A stretch of 6,031 nucleotides of DNA from Burkholderiaceae bacterium (GTDB lineage Bacteria > Pseudomonadota > Gammaproteobacteria > Burkholderiales > Burkholderiaceae_D). Positions 1-6,031 of this stretch are shown one piece after another (position 1 is the stretch's first letter; every line of letters starts with the position of its first letter). Location: contig JACMLV010000582.1 in NCBI GenBank assembly GCA_014379395.1, positions 1-6,031 on the forward strand, read 5' to 3'. The notes under the pieces were generated by a model. It was not told the origin of the DNA, ran no database searches, and was given only the letters and a program-made list of their open reading frames with translations. The position numbers and the translations under genes were made by a program.

Positions 1-1
1 C

Positions 2-865
2 AATCCCGGCCTGATTTATTGCTCGATCACGGGCTTCGGGCAGGATGGGCCGTACGCGGCGCGGGCCGGCTACGACTTCCTGATCCAGGGGCTGGGCGGC
101 TTGATGAGCCTGACCGGCCACAAGGACGGCGCCGACGGCGCCGGGCCGATGAAGGTCGGCGTCGCGCTGACCGACGTGCTGACCGGGCTGTATGCCAGCA
201 CCTCGATCCTGGCCGCGCTGGCGCACCGCGACGTCAAAGGCGAGGGCCAGTACATCGACCTGGCGCTGCTCGACGTGCAGTTGTCCTGCCTGGCGAACCA
301 GAACATGAATTTCCTCACCACCGGCGTCGCGCCCAAGCGCATGGGCAACGCGCATCCGAACATCGTGCCGTATCAGGATTTCCCGACCGCCGACGGCGAT
401 ATGATCCTGGCGGTCGGCAACGACAGCCAGTTCGCCAAGTTCGCCGTCGTCGCCGGGCGCGCCGAGTGGGCGCGGGACGAGCGCTTTATGAGCAATGCCG
501 CGCGGGTCGCGAACCGGGCCGTGCTGGTGCCGCTGATCCGCCAGGCGACCGTGATGCGCACCACCCAGGAATGGGTCGCGCTGCTCGAGCAGGCCGGCGT
601 GCCTTGCGGGCCGATCAACAATCTGGCGCAAGTGTTCGACGATCCGCAGGTGAAGGCGCGCGGCATGAGGATCGAATTGCCGCATCCGAGCGCGGGCACG
701 GTGCCGCTGGTGGCCAGCCCGATGCGCCTGTCGGCCACGCCGGTCGAGTATCGGCTGCCGCCGCCGTTGCTGGGGCAGCACACCCGCGAGGTGCTAGCGA
801 GCGTGCTGGGGCTGGACGCGGCGCGCATCGGTGAACTCGAGCGCGAGCGCGTGATCGGCGCGTGA
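2..865 (+). CDS. CaiB/BaiF-family CoA-transferase (5' end truncated by the window)
   Basis: This is the C-terminal ~287 residues of a class III (CaiB/BaiF, formyl-CoA transferase type) CoA-transferase, which moves CoA between acyl-CoA and a free carboxylic acid in the cytoplasm. The frame is open from base 2, so the start is upstream; the family is usually about 380-410 residues, so roughly 100-120 are missing. Visible hallmarks are NPGLIYCSITGFGQDGPYA near the left edge, GYDFLIQGLGGLMSLTG, MKVGVALTDVLTG, GEGQYIDLALLDVQ, GNAHPNIVPYQ, ILAVGND, PCGPINN and a C-terminal LGQHTREVL. The Asp of LLDVQ (codon 272-274, visible residue 91) aligns with the catalytic Asp that forms the acyl-aspartyl anhydride in formyl-CoA transferase. 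The substrate cannot be read from sequence: homologues serve oxalate, carnitine, glutarate and other acids, and a dicarboxylate is only a guess. The TGA stop lies inside a short tandem duplication. Family assignment is secure; specificity is not. Confidence 0.93.
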   Translation, partial: NPGLIYCSITGFGQDGPYAARAGYDFLIQGLGGLMSLTGHKDGADGAGPMKVGVALTDVLTGLYASTSILAALAHRDVKGEGQYIDLALLDVQLSCLANQNMNFLTTGVAPKRMGNAHPNIVPYQDFPTADGDMILAVGNDSQFAKFAVVAGRAEWARDERFMSNAARVANRAVLVPLIRQATVMRTTQEWVALLEQAGVPCGPINNLAQVFDDPQVKARGMRIELPHPSAGTVPLVASPMRLSATPVEYRLPPPLLGQHTREVLASVLGLDAARIGELERERVIGA

Positions 866-871
866 TCGGCG
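850..871. repeat. Perfect 11-bp tandem duplication over the CoA-transferase stop
   Basis: The unit CGTGATCGGCG occurs twice back to back (850-860 and 861-871). The TGA stop (863-865) lies in the second copy. Because 11 is not a multiple of three, removing one copy would shift the frame and extend the protein to a TAA at 928-930. Confidence 0.85.
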
Positions 872-1016
872 CCGGTTGTCTTTCCGGGTGGGCGGCAGGG
901 CTTCTTTGCCGTGTCCGCTCGACCCTATAAATGATTGGACACTAAGCGAGCTCTTCCCCTACCATGCTGCGTTGTAGTTCGTCATGCAACTTAACGTCGG
1001 ATAACCTCGCCGCCCC
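866..1016. other. Intergenic region before the O-acetylation cassette
   Basis: This 151-bp gap separates two same-strand genes. It must hold any dedicated promoter for the acetylation pair. I found no T-tract terminator: the only hairpin noticed (893-897 with 907-911, CGGCA/TGCCG) is short and has no following T run. There is also no clear Shine-Dalgarno sequence immediately before the ATG at 1017; the nearest purine stretch, GGATAA around 999-1004, is too far away and weak. No small gene was supported here. Confidence 0.6.
926..931 (+). promoter_or_regulatory. Possible -10 element (TATAAA), weak
   Basis: TATAAA matches the sigma-70 -10 consensus at five of six positions and lies 85 bp before the MBOAT start, in an otherwise GC-rich stretch. 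No good -35 hexamer lies 15-19 bp upstream (best are TTTGCC or TTCTTT), so this is a candidate only. No AlgU/RpoE-type GAACTT element was seen. Confidence 0.2.
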
Positions 1017-2441
1017 ATGGTATTTAGCTCAATTACGTTTTTATTCTATTTTTTCCCGATTTTCCTGTTTTGCTACTACCTCTTGCCGTGGAAGAACACG
1101 GTGTTGCTGGTCGCGAGCTTGCTCTTTTACGCCTGGGGCGAACCGGCCTTTGTGCCACTGCTGATCTGTTCGGCCATCCTCAATTATGGCGTCGGTTATG
1201 CGATCAGCCGCAGCGCGCGTTACCGCAAGTTTCTGCTCGTGCTGGGCATCTGCGCCAACCTGGGCATCCTCCTGTACTACAAGTACTTCAATTTTATTAT
1301 CGCGACCATCGGCGACGTTTTCCGCCTCGACCTGGCCGGTAAATTCCCCGCCATCGTGCTGCCCCTGGGCGTGTCCTTCCTGACATTCCAAGGCATCTCC
1401 TATGTCATCGACGTCTACCGCGGCGACGTCAATGCCCAGAAAAGTTTCTGGAATTTCGCCATGTACAAGGCGATGTTTCCCCAGTTGATCGCCGGCCCCA
1501 TCGTGCGCTACCACGACGTCGCCGATCAAATCACCGACCGCCCGCTCGACAATGAACGGATCTGGTTCGGCTTCAAAATCTTTGTCATCGGCCTCGGCCA
1601 GAAAGTGCTGATCGCAAACAGCGTCGCCCTCGCCGCCGACCGCATTTTCGCCATTCCCCCGTCGCAATTGGGCGTGGCGCAGGCCTGGGCCGGCATCGCC
1701 TGTTATTCGATTCAAATCTTGTATGACTTCGGCGGCTACTCGAATATGGCGATCGGGATCGGCCACATGCTCGGCTTCAAATACCCGCCGAACTTCAACC
1801 AGCCGTATTCCGCCACCTCGATCACGGAATTCTGGCGGCGCTGGCACATGAGCTTGTCGTCCTGGTTCCGCGACTACCTCTACATTCCGCTCGGCGGCAA
1901 CCGCACCACGCCGCTGCGCAACTACGTCAACCTGTCGGTGGTTTTCCTGCTGTGCGGACTGTGGCACGGCGCCGCCTGGACCTTTGTGGTCTGGGGCGCC
2001 TGGCACGGACTGCTGCTGGTCATCGAGCGCGTCGGCATGGCTTCCTTCCTCGGAAAAATCCCGCGCACCGTGGCGCAAATCTACACCTTGATCGCCGTGA
2101 TGGTGGGCTGGGTATTCTTCCGCGCCAAGGACCTCCCGCACGCACTCGATTACATCCGCGTCATGTTCGTTGGCAACCAGATCGAACCGGAACCGATGCC
2201 CTGGTCGCTCCATTTCGACAAGGTCAGCGTCACGGCTTTGGTTGTCGGCATTGTTCTCGCCACCTGGCGCCGGACGGACCGGCGCTACGACAGCGCGCGG
2301 TTCGACTTGATCGGCGCGCTTCGCCAAAGGCCCTGGCTGGCTGGCGCCGCTGAATTGGTGCTCACCAGCACCGTTCTCCTGTTCTGCGCCTCCAGCTTGG
2401 CGGCCGGCACCTATAACCCTTTCATCTATTTCCGGTTCTAG
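1017..2441 (+). CDS. AlgI-like MBOAT membrane-bound O-acyltransferase
   Basis: A 474-residue polytopic inner-membrane protein of the MBOAT family, close in style to AlgI/WssH/PatA proteins, which carry acetyl groups from the cytoplasm across the membrane for glycan O-acetylation. The N-terminus (MVFSSITFLFYFFPIFLF, then YYLLPWKN and LLFYAWGEP) is the typical family start, which supports the ATG at 1017 despite no evident ribosome binding site. Conserved blocks include LPLGVSFLTFQGISYVIDVYRG (about 115-136), FPQLIAGPIVRY (154-165), YDFGGYSNMAIGIG (236-249), TEFWRRWHMSLSSWFRDYLY (270-289) followed by IPLGGNR (290-296), and GLWHGAAWTFVVWGAWHG (314-331). His317 in GLWHG aligns with the essential MBOAT histidine (His322 of P. 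aeruginosa AlgI). The hydrophobic profile suggests about ten or more membrane spans. Length is normal and the gene appears intact. Its stop is one base before the next start, so the two are almost certainly co-transcribed. The acyl acceptor is not identifiable; acetyl is the likeliest group. Confidence 0.95.
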   Translation: MVFSSITFLFYFFPIFLFCYYLLPWKNTVLLVASLLFYAWGEPAFVPLLICSAILNYGVGYAISRSARYRKFLLVLGICANLGILLYYKYFNFIIATIGDVFRLDLAGKFPAIVLPLGVSFLTFQGISYVIDVYRGDVNAQKSFWNFAMYKAMFPQLIAGPIVRYHDVADQITDRPLDNERIWFGFKIFVIGLGQKVLIANSVALAADRIFAIPPSQLGVAQAWAGIACYSIQILYDFGGYSNMAIGIGHMLGFKYPPNFNQPYSATSITEFWRRWHMSLSSWFRDYLYIPLGGNRTTPLRNYVNLSVVFLLCGLWHGAAWTFVVWGAWHGLLLVIERVGMASFLGKIPRTVAQIYTLIAVMVGWVFFRAKDLPHALDYIRVMFVGNQIEPEPMPWSLHFDKVSVTALVVGIVLATWRRTDRRYDSARFDLIGALRQRPWLAGAAELVLTSTVLLFCASSLAAGTYNPFIYFRF

Positions 2442-2442
2442 C

Positions 2443-3636
2443 ATGAAACGACATCAAGCCAAGCTGGCGACCTGCCTGGTCGGGATGGTCATCGCCGCCG
2501 CGCTGAGCATTCCAGCCGTCAACAGCCTGACCCGCGCGTCCCAGACCACAGGGGACAACCGCGTCCTGGCGCCCAAGCCGACCAAGCCGCGTTCGATCGA
2601 CGATCTGCTGAAATACCCGAAACAACTGGAACCGTGGATCAATGATCATTTCGGTTTCCGGGACAATTTGATCGAACTGAATAATCAGTTGCGCCACGCG
2701 TTTTTCGGTCAGTTCCCCACCATTCAGGTCATCTCCGGCCGAGACGGGAGGATTTTCCTCTCCAGTCACGGAACCAGTTTGCCGGAATATTCCGCCATCA
2801 CCATTCCATGCGGCGTCACCCCGACCGCGCCGGAACGAGTGGCGGGCCTGCTCAACGGCCTGCACCAATCGTTTCTGCGCGAGGGAATCGATGCGCGCAT
2901 CATGATCGTGCCGTCGGCCCCCATCATCTACCCGGAGGCGTTGCCCGCCTGGCTGGAGGCGCGTTGCCGCAAGGCCGCCTCGCCGGTCGAATCGGCGCTC
3001 GCCTCCGCGCAGCTCGAGGCGCAAACCTTGAACGCCATCTACTACCCGAAAACGGAAATGCTGGCGCTCAAGGAGCGTGTCGCCGTCTTCCCGAAGAGTT
3101 GGTTTCACTGGGGCGGCGCGGGGCCGCGCGAGGTCGCCGGGCTGAGCGCCGAGCATTTTTGGAAGATTCGCCGGCTAGAAGGCGCCGCCATCGCCGAGAC
3201 TTTGAATCGTGTACCCTCCGACATCGGTCATCTCTTCCCGGGGGTCAACCTGACCAGCGAAGTCGAATTCCCCGATCACCCGCGCTCGGGCATTGAGGCA
3301 TGCTTGGGTCCCAAATGTTTCCCCTCGCTTGGCGTGGCTGCGGATAAGCTTCAGGAAATGGCCTTTTATAGAAATGCGGGGGCGCCGCACCAGCGCCTCA
3401 TTATTCTTTCGGATTCCTTCGGACGCTACATCGCCAGTTGGTATCCACGATATTTCAAGGAGGTCATTCACTTCTCGACCAATTCCTGGACCCAGCTTGA
3501 TGCGGCGGAAAAGCGGAAATTTAGCGCCTACATAAAAGAACAAGCCAAAATCGGGCACACGCTGCTGCTCTACCATGATGGATCGACCCTTTGGAACAGC
3601 GTGCCCGGCGGATTTGGCGCCGATCAAATCAATTAG
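2443..3636 (+). CDS. AlgX/AlgJ-like SGNH-fold O-acetyltransferase, periplasmic or membrane-anchored
   Basis: A 397-residue protein resembling the AlgX/AlgJ/WssI-type SGNH-hydrolase-like acetyltransferases that put acetyl groups on an exported glycan. A short basic N-terminus (MKRHQAK) precedes a hydrophobic stretch at about residues 8-29, either an uncleaved anchor or a signal peptide, so the rest should be periplasmic. Family features in order: LEPWINDHFGFRDNLIELNN (62-81), SGRDGRIFL (98-106), MIVPSAPIIYPEALPAWL (154-171), PKSWFHWGGAGPREVA (217-232), and LSDSFGRY (322-329). Ser325 in SDSFG (codon 3415-3417) is the likely nucleophile and His222 (3106-3108) the likely catalytic His. The Asp expected two residues before that His (D-x-H-W) is Trp220 here, so either the triad differs or activity is altered. 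The ATG follows the MBOAT stop by one base with no clear Shine-Dalgarno sequence, suggesting translational coupling. The pairing with an AlgI-like gene strongly supports glycan O-acetylation; the glycan itself is unknown. Confidence 0.86.
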   Translation: MKRHQAKLATCLVGMVIAAALSIPAVNSLTRASQTTGDNRVLAPKPTKPRSIDDLLKYPKQLEPWINDHFGFRDNLIELNNQLRHAFFGQFPTIQVISGRDGRIFLSSHGTSLPEYSAITIPCGVTPTAPERVAGLLNGLHQSFLREGIDARIMIVPSAPIIYPEALPAWLEARCRKAASPVESALASAQLEAQTLNAIYYPKTEMLALKERVAVFPKSWFHWGGAGPREVAGLSAEHFWKIRRLEGAAIAETLNRVPSDIGHLFPGVNLTSEVEFPDHPRSGIEACLGPKCFPSLGVAADKLQEMAFYRNAGAPHQRLIILSDSFGRYIASWYPRYFKEVIHFSTNSWTQLDAAEKRKFSAYIKEQAKIGHTLLLYHDGSTLWNSVPGGFGADQIN

Positions 3637-3651
3637 GTTGGCCAATTTGAG

Positions 3652-3703
3652 GCGCCCGCCAAAATTCAGGTGGCGTTGCTAAGCCACCATACATAACGGG
3701 CGC
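3652..3703 (-). terminator. Nested inverted repeats between convergent genes, possible terminator
   Basis: The inner stem pairs GGTGGC (3669-3674) with GCCACC (3683-3688) around an 8-nt loop; an outer pair GCGCCC (3652-3657) and GGGCGC (3698-3703) flanks it. Read on the minus strand, the inner stem is followed by TGAATTTTGG, a short T run, so it fits best as an intrinsic terminator about 17 nt past the helicase stop. On the plus strand there is no T run after it. The neighbouring palindrome TTGGCCAA (3638-3645) lies just after the acetylation-gene stop. The stem is modest, so confidence is limited. Confidence 0.38.
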
Positions 3704-3704
3704 T

Positions 3705-6031
3705 TCAAAGCCAGCGCGCGAACGGCCCGCGATCCTGGCCATCCTTTAAATAGAATATCTTTCTGGAAAAATCCCAGTGGGCGCCCAGGGCTTTGGCCGC
3801 CGCCCAGTCGTCGCCGTAGGCTTTGAACTCGGTTCGGGTATTGGCCCGGGTCTGGCTGGCGTTGTTGTCGACGGCGGCGTCGGCGCGCGCCTTGCCGCCG
3901 GCGATTTTCATGCGCCGGATAAAGACGCTGCGCAGGGCCTCCTCCTTGGGCGAGATCAGGGTCAGGCAAGCGATCGCCCGCGTGGCCGCGACGTAGAAAA
4001 GATTGTCCTCTTCCTGGGGATTGGCCCGCGCGAAGGGAAATTCGCCCTGCTCCATGAACGGCAGGATGACGTGCTCGAATTCCTTTCCCTTGGCGTTGCG
4101 GACGCAGGTCAGCTGCACGCCGTGGCTGCGTTTCCTGGACGCCGCGCCGGCGTCGGCGCTACTGATCCATTCGGAGAACTGGGGCAGATTCATCTGCATT
4201 TTTTCCGCCGCCTCGATGAAGCCGGCGATCGATTTGCCCACCACCGCGGCCTCCTGCGGATGCACATACAGTCGTTTGGCGAGGGCCCCGATATCCATCA
4301 ATGCGCAGATTTGGCGCAGCACGACATCGGCGCGCGTATCGGTCGTGATGGCGTCCTGCATGTAATCGACCACCTTGGCCATGTGCTGCTTGACGTCGTT
4401 CGCCGCCAGGCGCTCCAGATATAACAGCAAGGTGAGCAGGTTGTTGCGCAAGACTTGCAGCAGGGTCTCCGCGGCGAGCGTCATGACATGGCGTTCGAGA
4501 TAGTCGACCATCTCCAGCACCTGTTGCTCGAGCTCCTGCAAGGCCTGGGACAGGGTCGGATCGGTTTTGGCGGACGCCGCGCCGCGGGCGAATTCAAGCA
4601 GCCTGTTGAACTGCTGCCGCAATTCGCCGAGCACATGGTCGGCCGGCTCGGTGGTTCTCGCCACTTGCAGCCGATCGACCAGCGCGGAAACTTTTTCCTT
4701 GACGTCCCTGGCGCCGCGCTGGTCGACGCGGCCCGAATAGAACCAGCGCAGCGCTTCGGGCTCGTCGATCACGGCCTGCCGGAATTGGCTCATCTGCTCG
4801 CCGCGCCCCAGGCTGACCTCGGCGAACATCGCCACCGCGTCGAAGATCGCACCGCGAATCGCCTTGGGCGTGGTGGCGAAATTGTTCAGCGCGATGGCGA
4901 TCATGCCGCGCAAGAAAAGAATCTCTTCGCGTTCGAGATAGCGCGTCATGTCCAGCGTCCGGTAGCCGATCTCGGCCCGCATCAAGGCGTTTTCGACCGC
5001 CACCGATTGGTGGGTGTCGCGAATCAGGATGGCGCAGCCGTCGAGCGCGCGTCCGGATTTTTTCCACTGCTGCAAGGCCTTGACGACCAGATCGGCGCAG
5101 GCGGCGCCCTCGGCCGCGTCGTAATGGAGCTGGTGGATCTCGCTGCGCAGGGCCAGCGCCGATTCCACCGGCTTGCCCTTGAACGCCTCCATCGCGTAGG
5201 CCAGGTGCGGCCCGTAGCGGAAGCTGTAGGTGAGCGGATACTGCGTGGTGGCCGGATAGCGTTCCCGGAAGCGGCTGCGCATGAAGTCCTCGCTCGCGCC
5301 GAGCTTGGAGTGGATCACCTGGTCGATGTCGCCCGCGCCGATGAAATAGGTGTAGTCGGGATCGATCAGGGCTTGCACAATCGCGAACGAGGCCTCGTTC
5401 AGGTCGTGCAGTTCGTCGCACAGGATCAGGCGGTGGCGCGGCAGCAGGGTTCGCGTCGACGGGTCCGCGTCGAGCATGCGCGCCAGGTCGTACGTCGCGT
5501 CGAACGGTCCGCGAAAAACGGTCTGATCGTCGTGGCCCGAACGGAGCTTTTCATATTCGACGACACCCAGGTAGGTCGACACCGAGATGGGTTCGGACAT
5601 GTGCATGCCGAACTCGTCGCTGATGTCTTCGAAAGTCATACCCTCCACGTCGCGCTGCAGCAGCAGCCGCGCTTTGAGCTCGCGCTGGGTGTGGAAGAAC
5701 TGGCTCAGCGCCACGCTGGTGGTGTCGCTGACCAGATAGTCGATCTTGCCCAGGTAGTTGTCGCAGACGTTTTCCAGCGCCGCGTCCACATGGGGTTTCA
5801 GGTCTTTGATGTGGGCGATCGAAGCGACCTTCCTGCCTTCGATTTTTTCCAGTAATTCAGTGGAAAAATCCTCGAACGTCGCCACCCGCATCCGCTCCGC
5901 CGTCGCTTGCGGGATGCCGATGTCGATTAAGCGTTTTTTCAGGACGTCGCGCGCCTCGGGCGTGAACACCAGGGCCAGCATGTTTTCCGGTTCCAGGTTG
6001 CGGGCGATGGCCTCGCCGATGCGCAATGCCA
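3705..6031 (-). CDS. UvrD-like superfamily 1 helicase with C-terminal DUF5710-like domain (5' end truncated by the window)
   Basis: The final ~774 residues of an SF1 (UvrD/Rep/PcrA-like) ATP-dependent DNA helicase. The frame stays open to the right edge; the TTG at 6024-6026 is probably internal, because the Walker A P-loop that must precede it is absent. Numbering from that codon: motif Ia LALVFTPEARDVLKKRL (17-33); motif II CDELHDLNEASF (203-214) with Asp204/Glu205 for Mg-ATP hydrolysis; motif III GDIDQVIHSKLGA (232-244); motif IV LTYSFR (265-270) with Arg270 as likely phosphate-contacting Arg; EREEILFLRGMIAIALNN (365-382) resembles the family segment in domain 2; motif V TCVRNAKGKEFEHVIL (640-655); motif VI EEDNLFYVAATRA (672-684) with Arg683. 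A long, mostly helical stretch (about 440-600) lies between these halves. After a low-complexity linker (712-733), residues 736-773 (AYGDDWAAAKALGAHWD, then FARWL) resemble DUF5710, a small domain seen on plasmid primase and other DNA-processing proteins. Role could be repair, recombination or phage defence; no partner gene is visible. Confidence 0.9.
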   Translation of the reverse strand, partial: ALRIGEAIARNLEPENMLALVFTPEARDVLKKRLIDIGIPQATAERMRVATFEDFSTELLEKIEGRKVASIAHIKDLKPHVDAALENVCDNYLGKIDYLVSDTTSVALSQFFHTQRELKARLLLQRDVEGMTFEDISDEFGMHMSEPISVSTYLGVVEYEKLRSGHDDQTVFRGPFDATYDLARMLDADPSTRTLLPRHRLILCDELHDLNEASFAIVQALIDPDYTYFIGAGDIDQVIHSKLGASEDFMRSRFRERYPATTQYPLTYSFRYGPHLAYAMEAFKGKPVESALALRSEIHQLHYDAAEGAACADLVVKALQQWKKSGRALDGCAILIRDTHQSVAVENALMRAEIGYRTLDMTRYLEREEILFLRGMIAIALNNFATTPKAIRGAIFDAVAMFAEVSLGRGEQMSQFRQAVIDEPEALRWFYSGRVDQRGARDVKEKVSALVDRLQVARTTEPADHVLGELRQQFNRLLEFARGAASAKTDPTLSQALQELEQQVLEMVDYLERHVMTLAAETLLQVLRNNLLTLLLYLERLAANDVKQHMAKVVDYMQDAITTDTRADVVLRQICALMDIGALAKRLYVHPQEAAVVGKSIAGFIEAAEKMQMNLPQFSEWISSADAGAASRKRSHGVQLTCVRNAKGKEFEHVILPFMEQGEFPFARANPQEEDNLFYVAATRAIACLTLISPKEEALRSVFIRRMKIAGGKARADAAVDNNASQTRANTRTEFKAYGDDWAAAKALGAHWDFSRKIFYLKDGQDRGPFARWL

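Noticed and set aside
893..911. Hairpin after the CoA-transferase gene as an intrinsic terminator
   Set aside because: The stem is only five base pairs with a 9-nt loop, and no T tract follows it.
964..1164. Small 66-codon frame starting just before the MBOAT gene, a possible leader peptide
   Set aside because: It mostly overlaps the MBOAT gene out of frame, has no ribosome binding site and no family resemblance; no attenuator hairpin follows it.
1041..2444. Long antisense open frame (467 codons) opposite the MBOAT gene
   Set aside because: Its translation is low-complexity and charged with no recognisable domain, while the plus strand encodes a clear MBOAT protein with all family motifs. 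Long antisense frames are common in GC-rich coding DNA.
3457..3464. Perfect Shine-Dalgarno-like AAGGAGGT inside the AlgX-like gene
   Set aside because: No ATG, GTG or TTG lies at a usable distance downstream and no internal frame begins there. It encodes the residues FKEV in the real protein, so it is probably coincidental.
4455..5855. Long plus-strand open frame (466 codons) opposite the helicase gene
   Set aside because: The product is rich in His, Arg, Gly and Val with no domain, and the minus strand carries conserved helicase motifs over the same span. It is a codon-bias shadow.
6024..6026. TTG as the real start codon of the helicase
   Set aside because: Starting here would omit the Walker A P-loop required by the family, and the frame stays open to the window edge with sequence fitting the helix after the P-loop (ALRIGEAIARNL). 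The gene most likely continues beyond the window.

Overview
The window looks like part of a chromosome from a GC-rich Gram-negative bacterium. The protein styles (a CaiB/BaiF CoA-transferase with the motif set common in Burkholderiales, and an AlgI/AlgX-type O-acetylation pair) suggest a betaproteobacterium, possibly of the Oxalobacteraceae. That placement is an inference from protein character only; no rRNA or other marker is present. No tRNA, rRNA, CRISPR array, insertion sequence or attachment site was seen.

Layout: (1) Positions 2-865 (+) hold the C-terminal ~287 residues of a CaiB/BaiF-family CoA-transferase whose start lies off the left edge. (2) A 151-bp gap (866-1016) follows, with only a weak promoter-like element. 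(3) Positions 1017-2441 (+) encode an AlgI-like MBOAT membrane O-acyltransferase. One base after its stop, 2443-3636 (+) encodes an AlgX/AlgJ-like SGNH-fold protein with an N-terminal membrane or signal segment. These two genes form a tight cassette. By analogy with alginate and cellulose acetylation, the MBOAT protein would pass acetyl groups across the inner membrane and the AlgX-like protein would place them on a periplasmic or surface glycan. No glycan synthesis genes are visible, so the acceptor is unknown. (4) A 68-bp convergent intergenic region (3637-3704) holds nested inverted repeats that may act as a terminator. (5) Positions 3705-6031 (-) encode most of a UvrD-like superfamily 1 helicase that runs off the right edge. 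Its Walker A motif is outside the window, motifs Ia to VI are visible, and the C-terminus carries a small domain resembling DUF5710.

The three units (CoA-transferase, acetylation pair, helicase) appear functionally unrelated. The points most worth a second look are the divergent helicase with its C-terminal accessory domain and long helical insertion, and the AlgX-like protein in which the expected catalytic Asp of the D-x-H motif is a Trp. I do not see a clear multi-gene novel system here.
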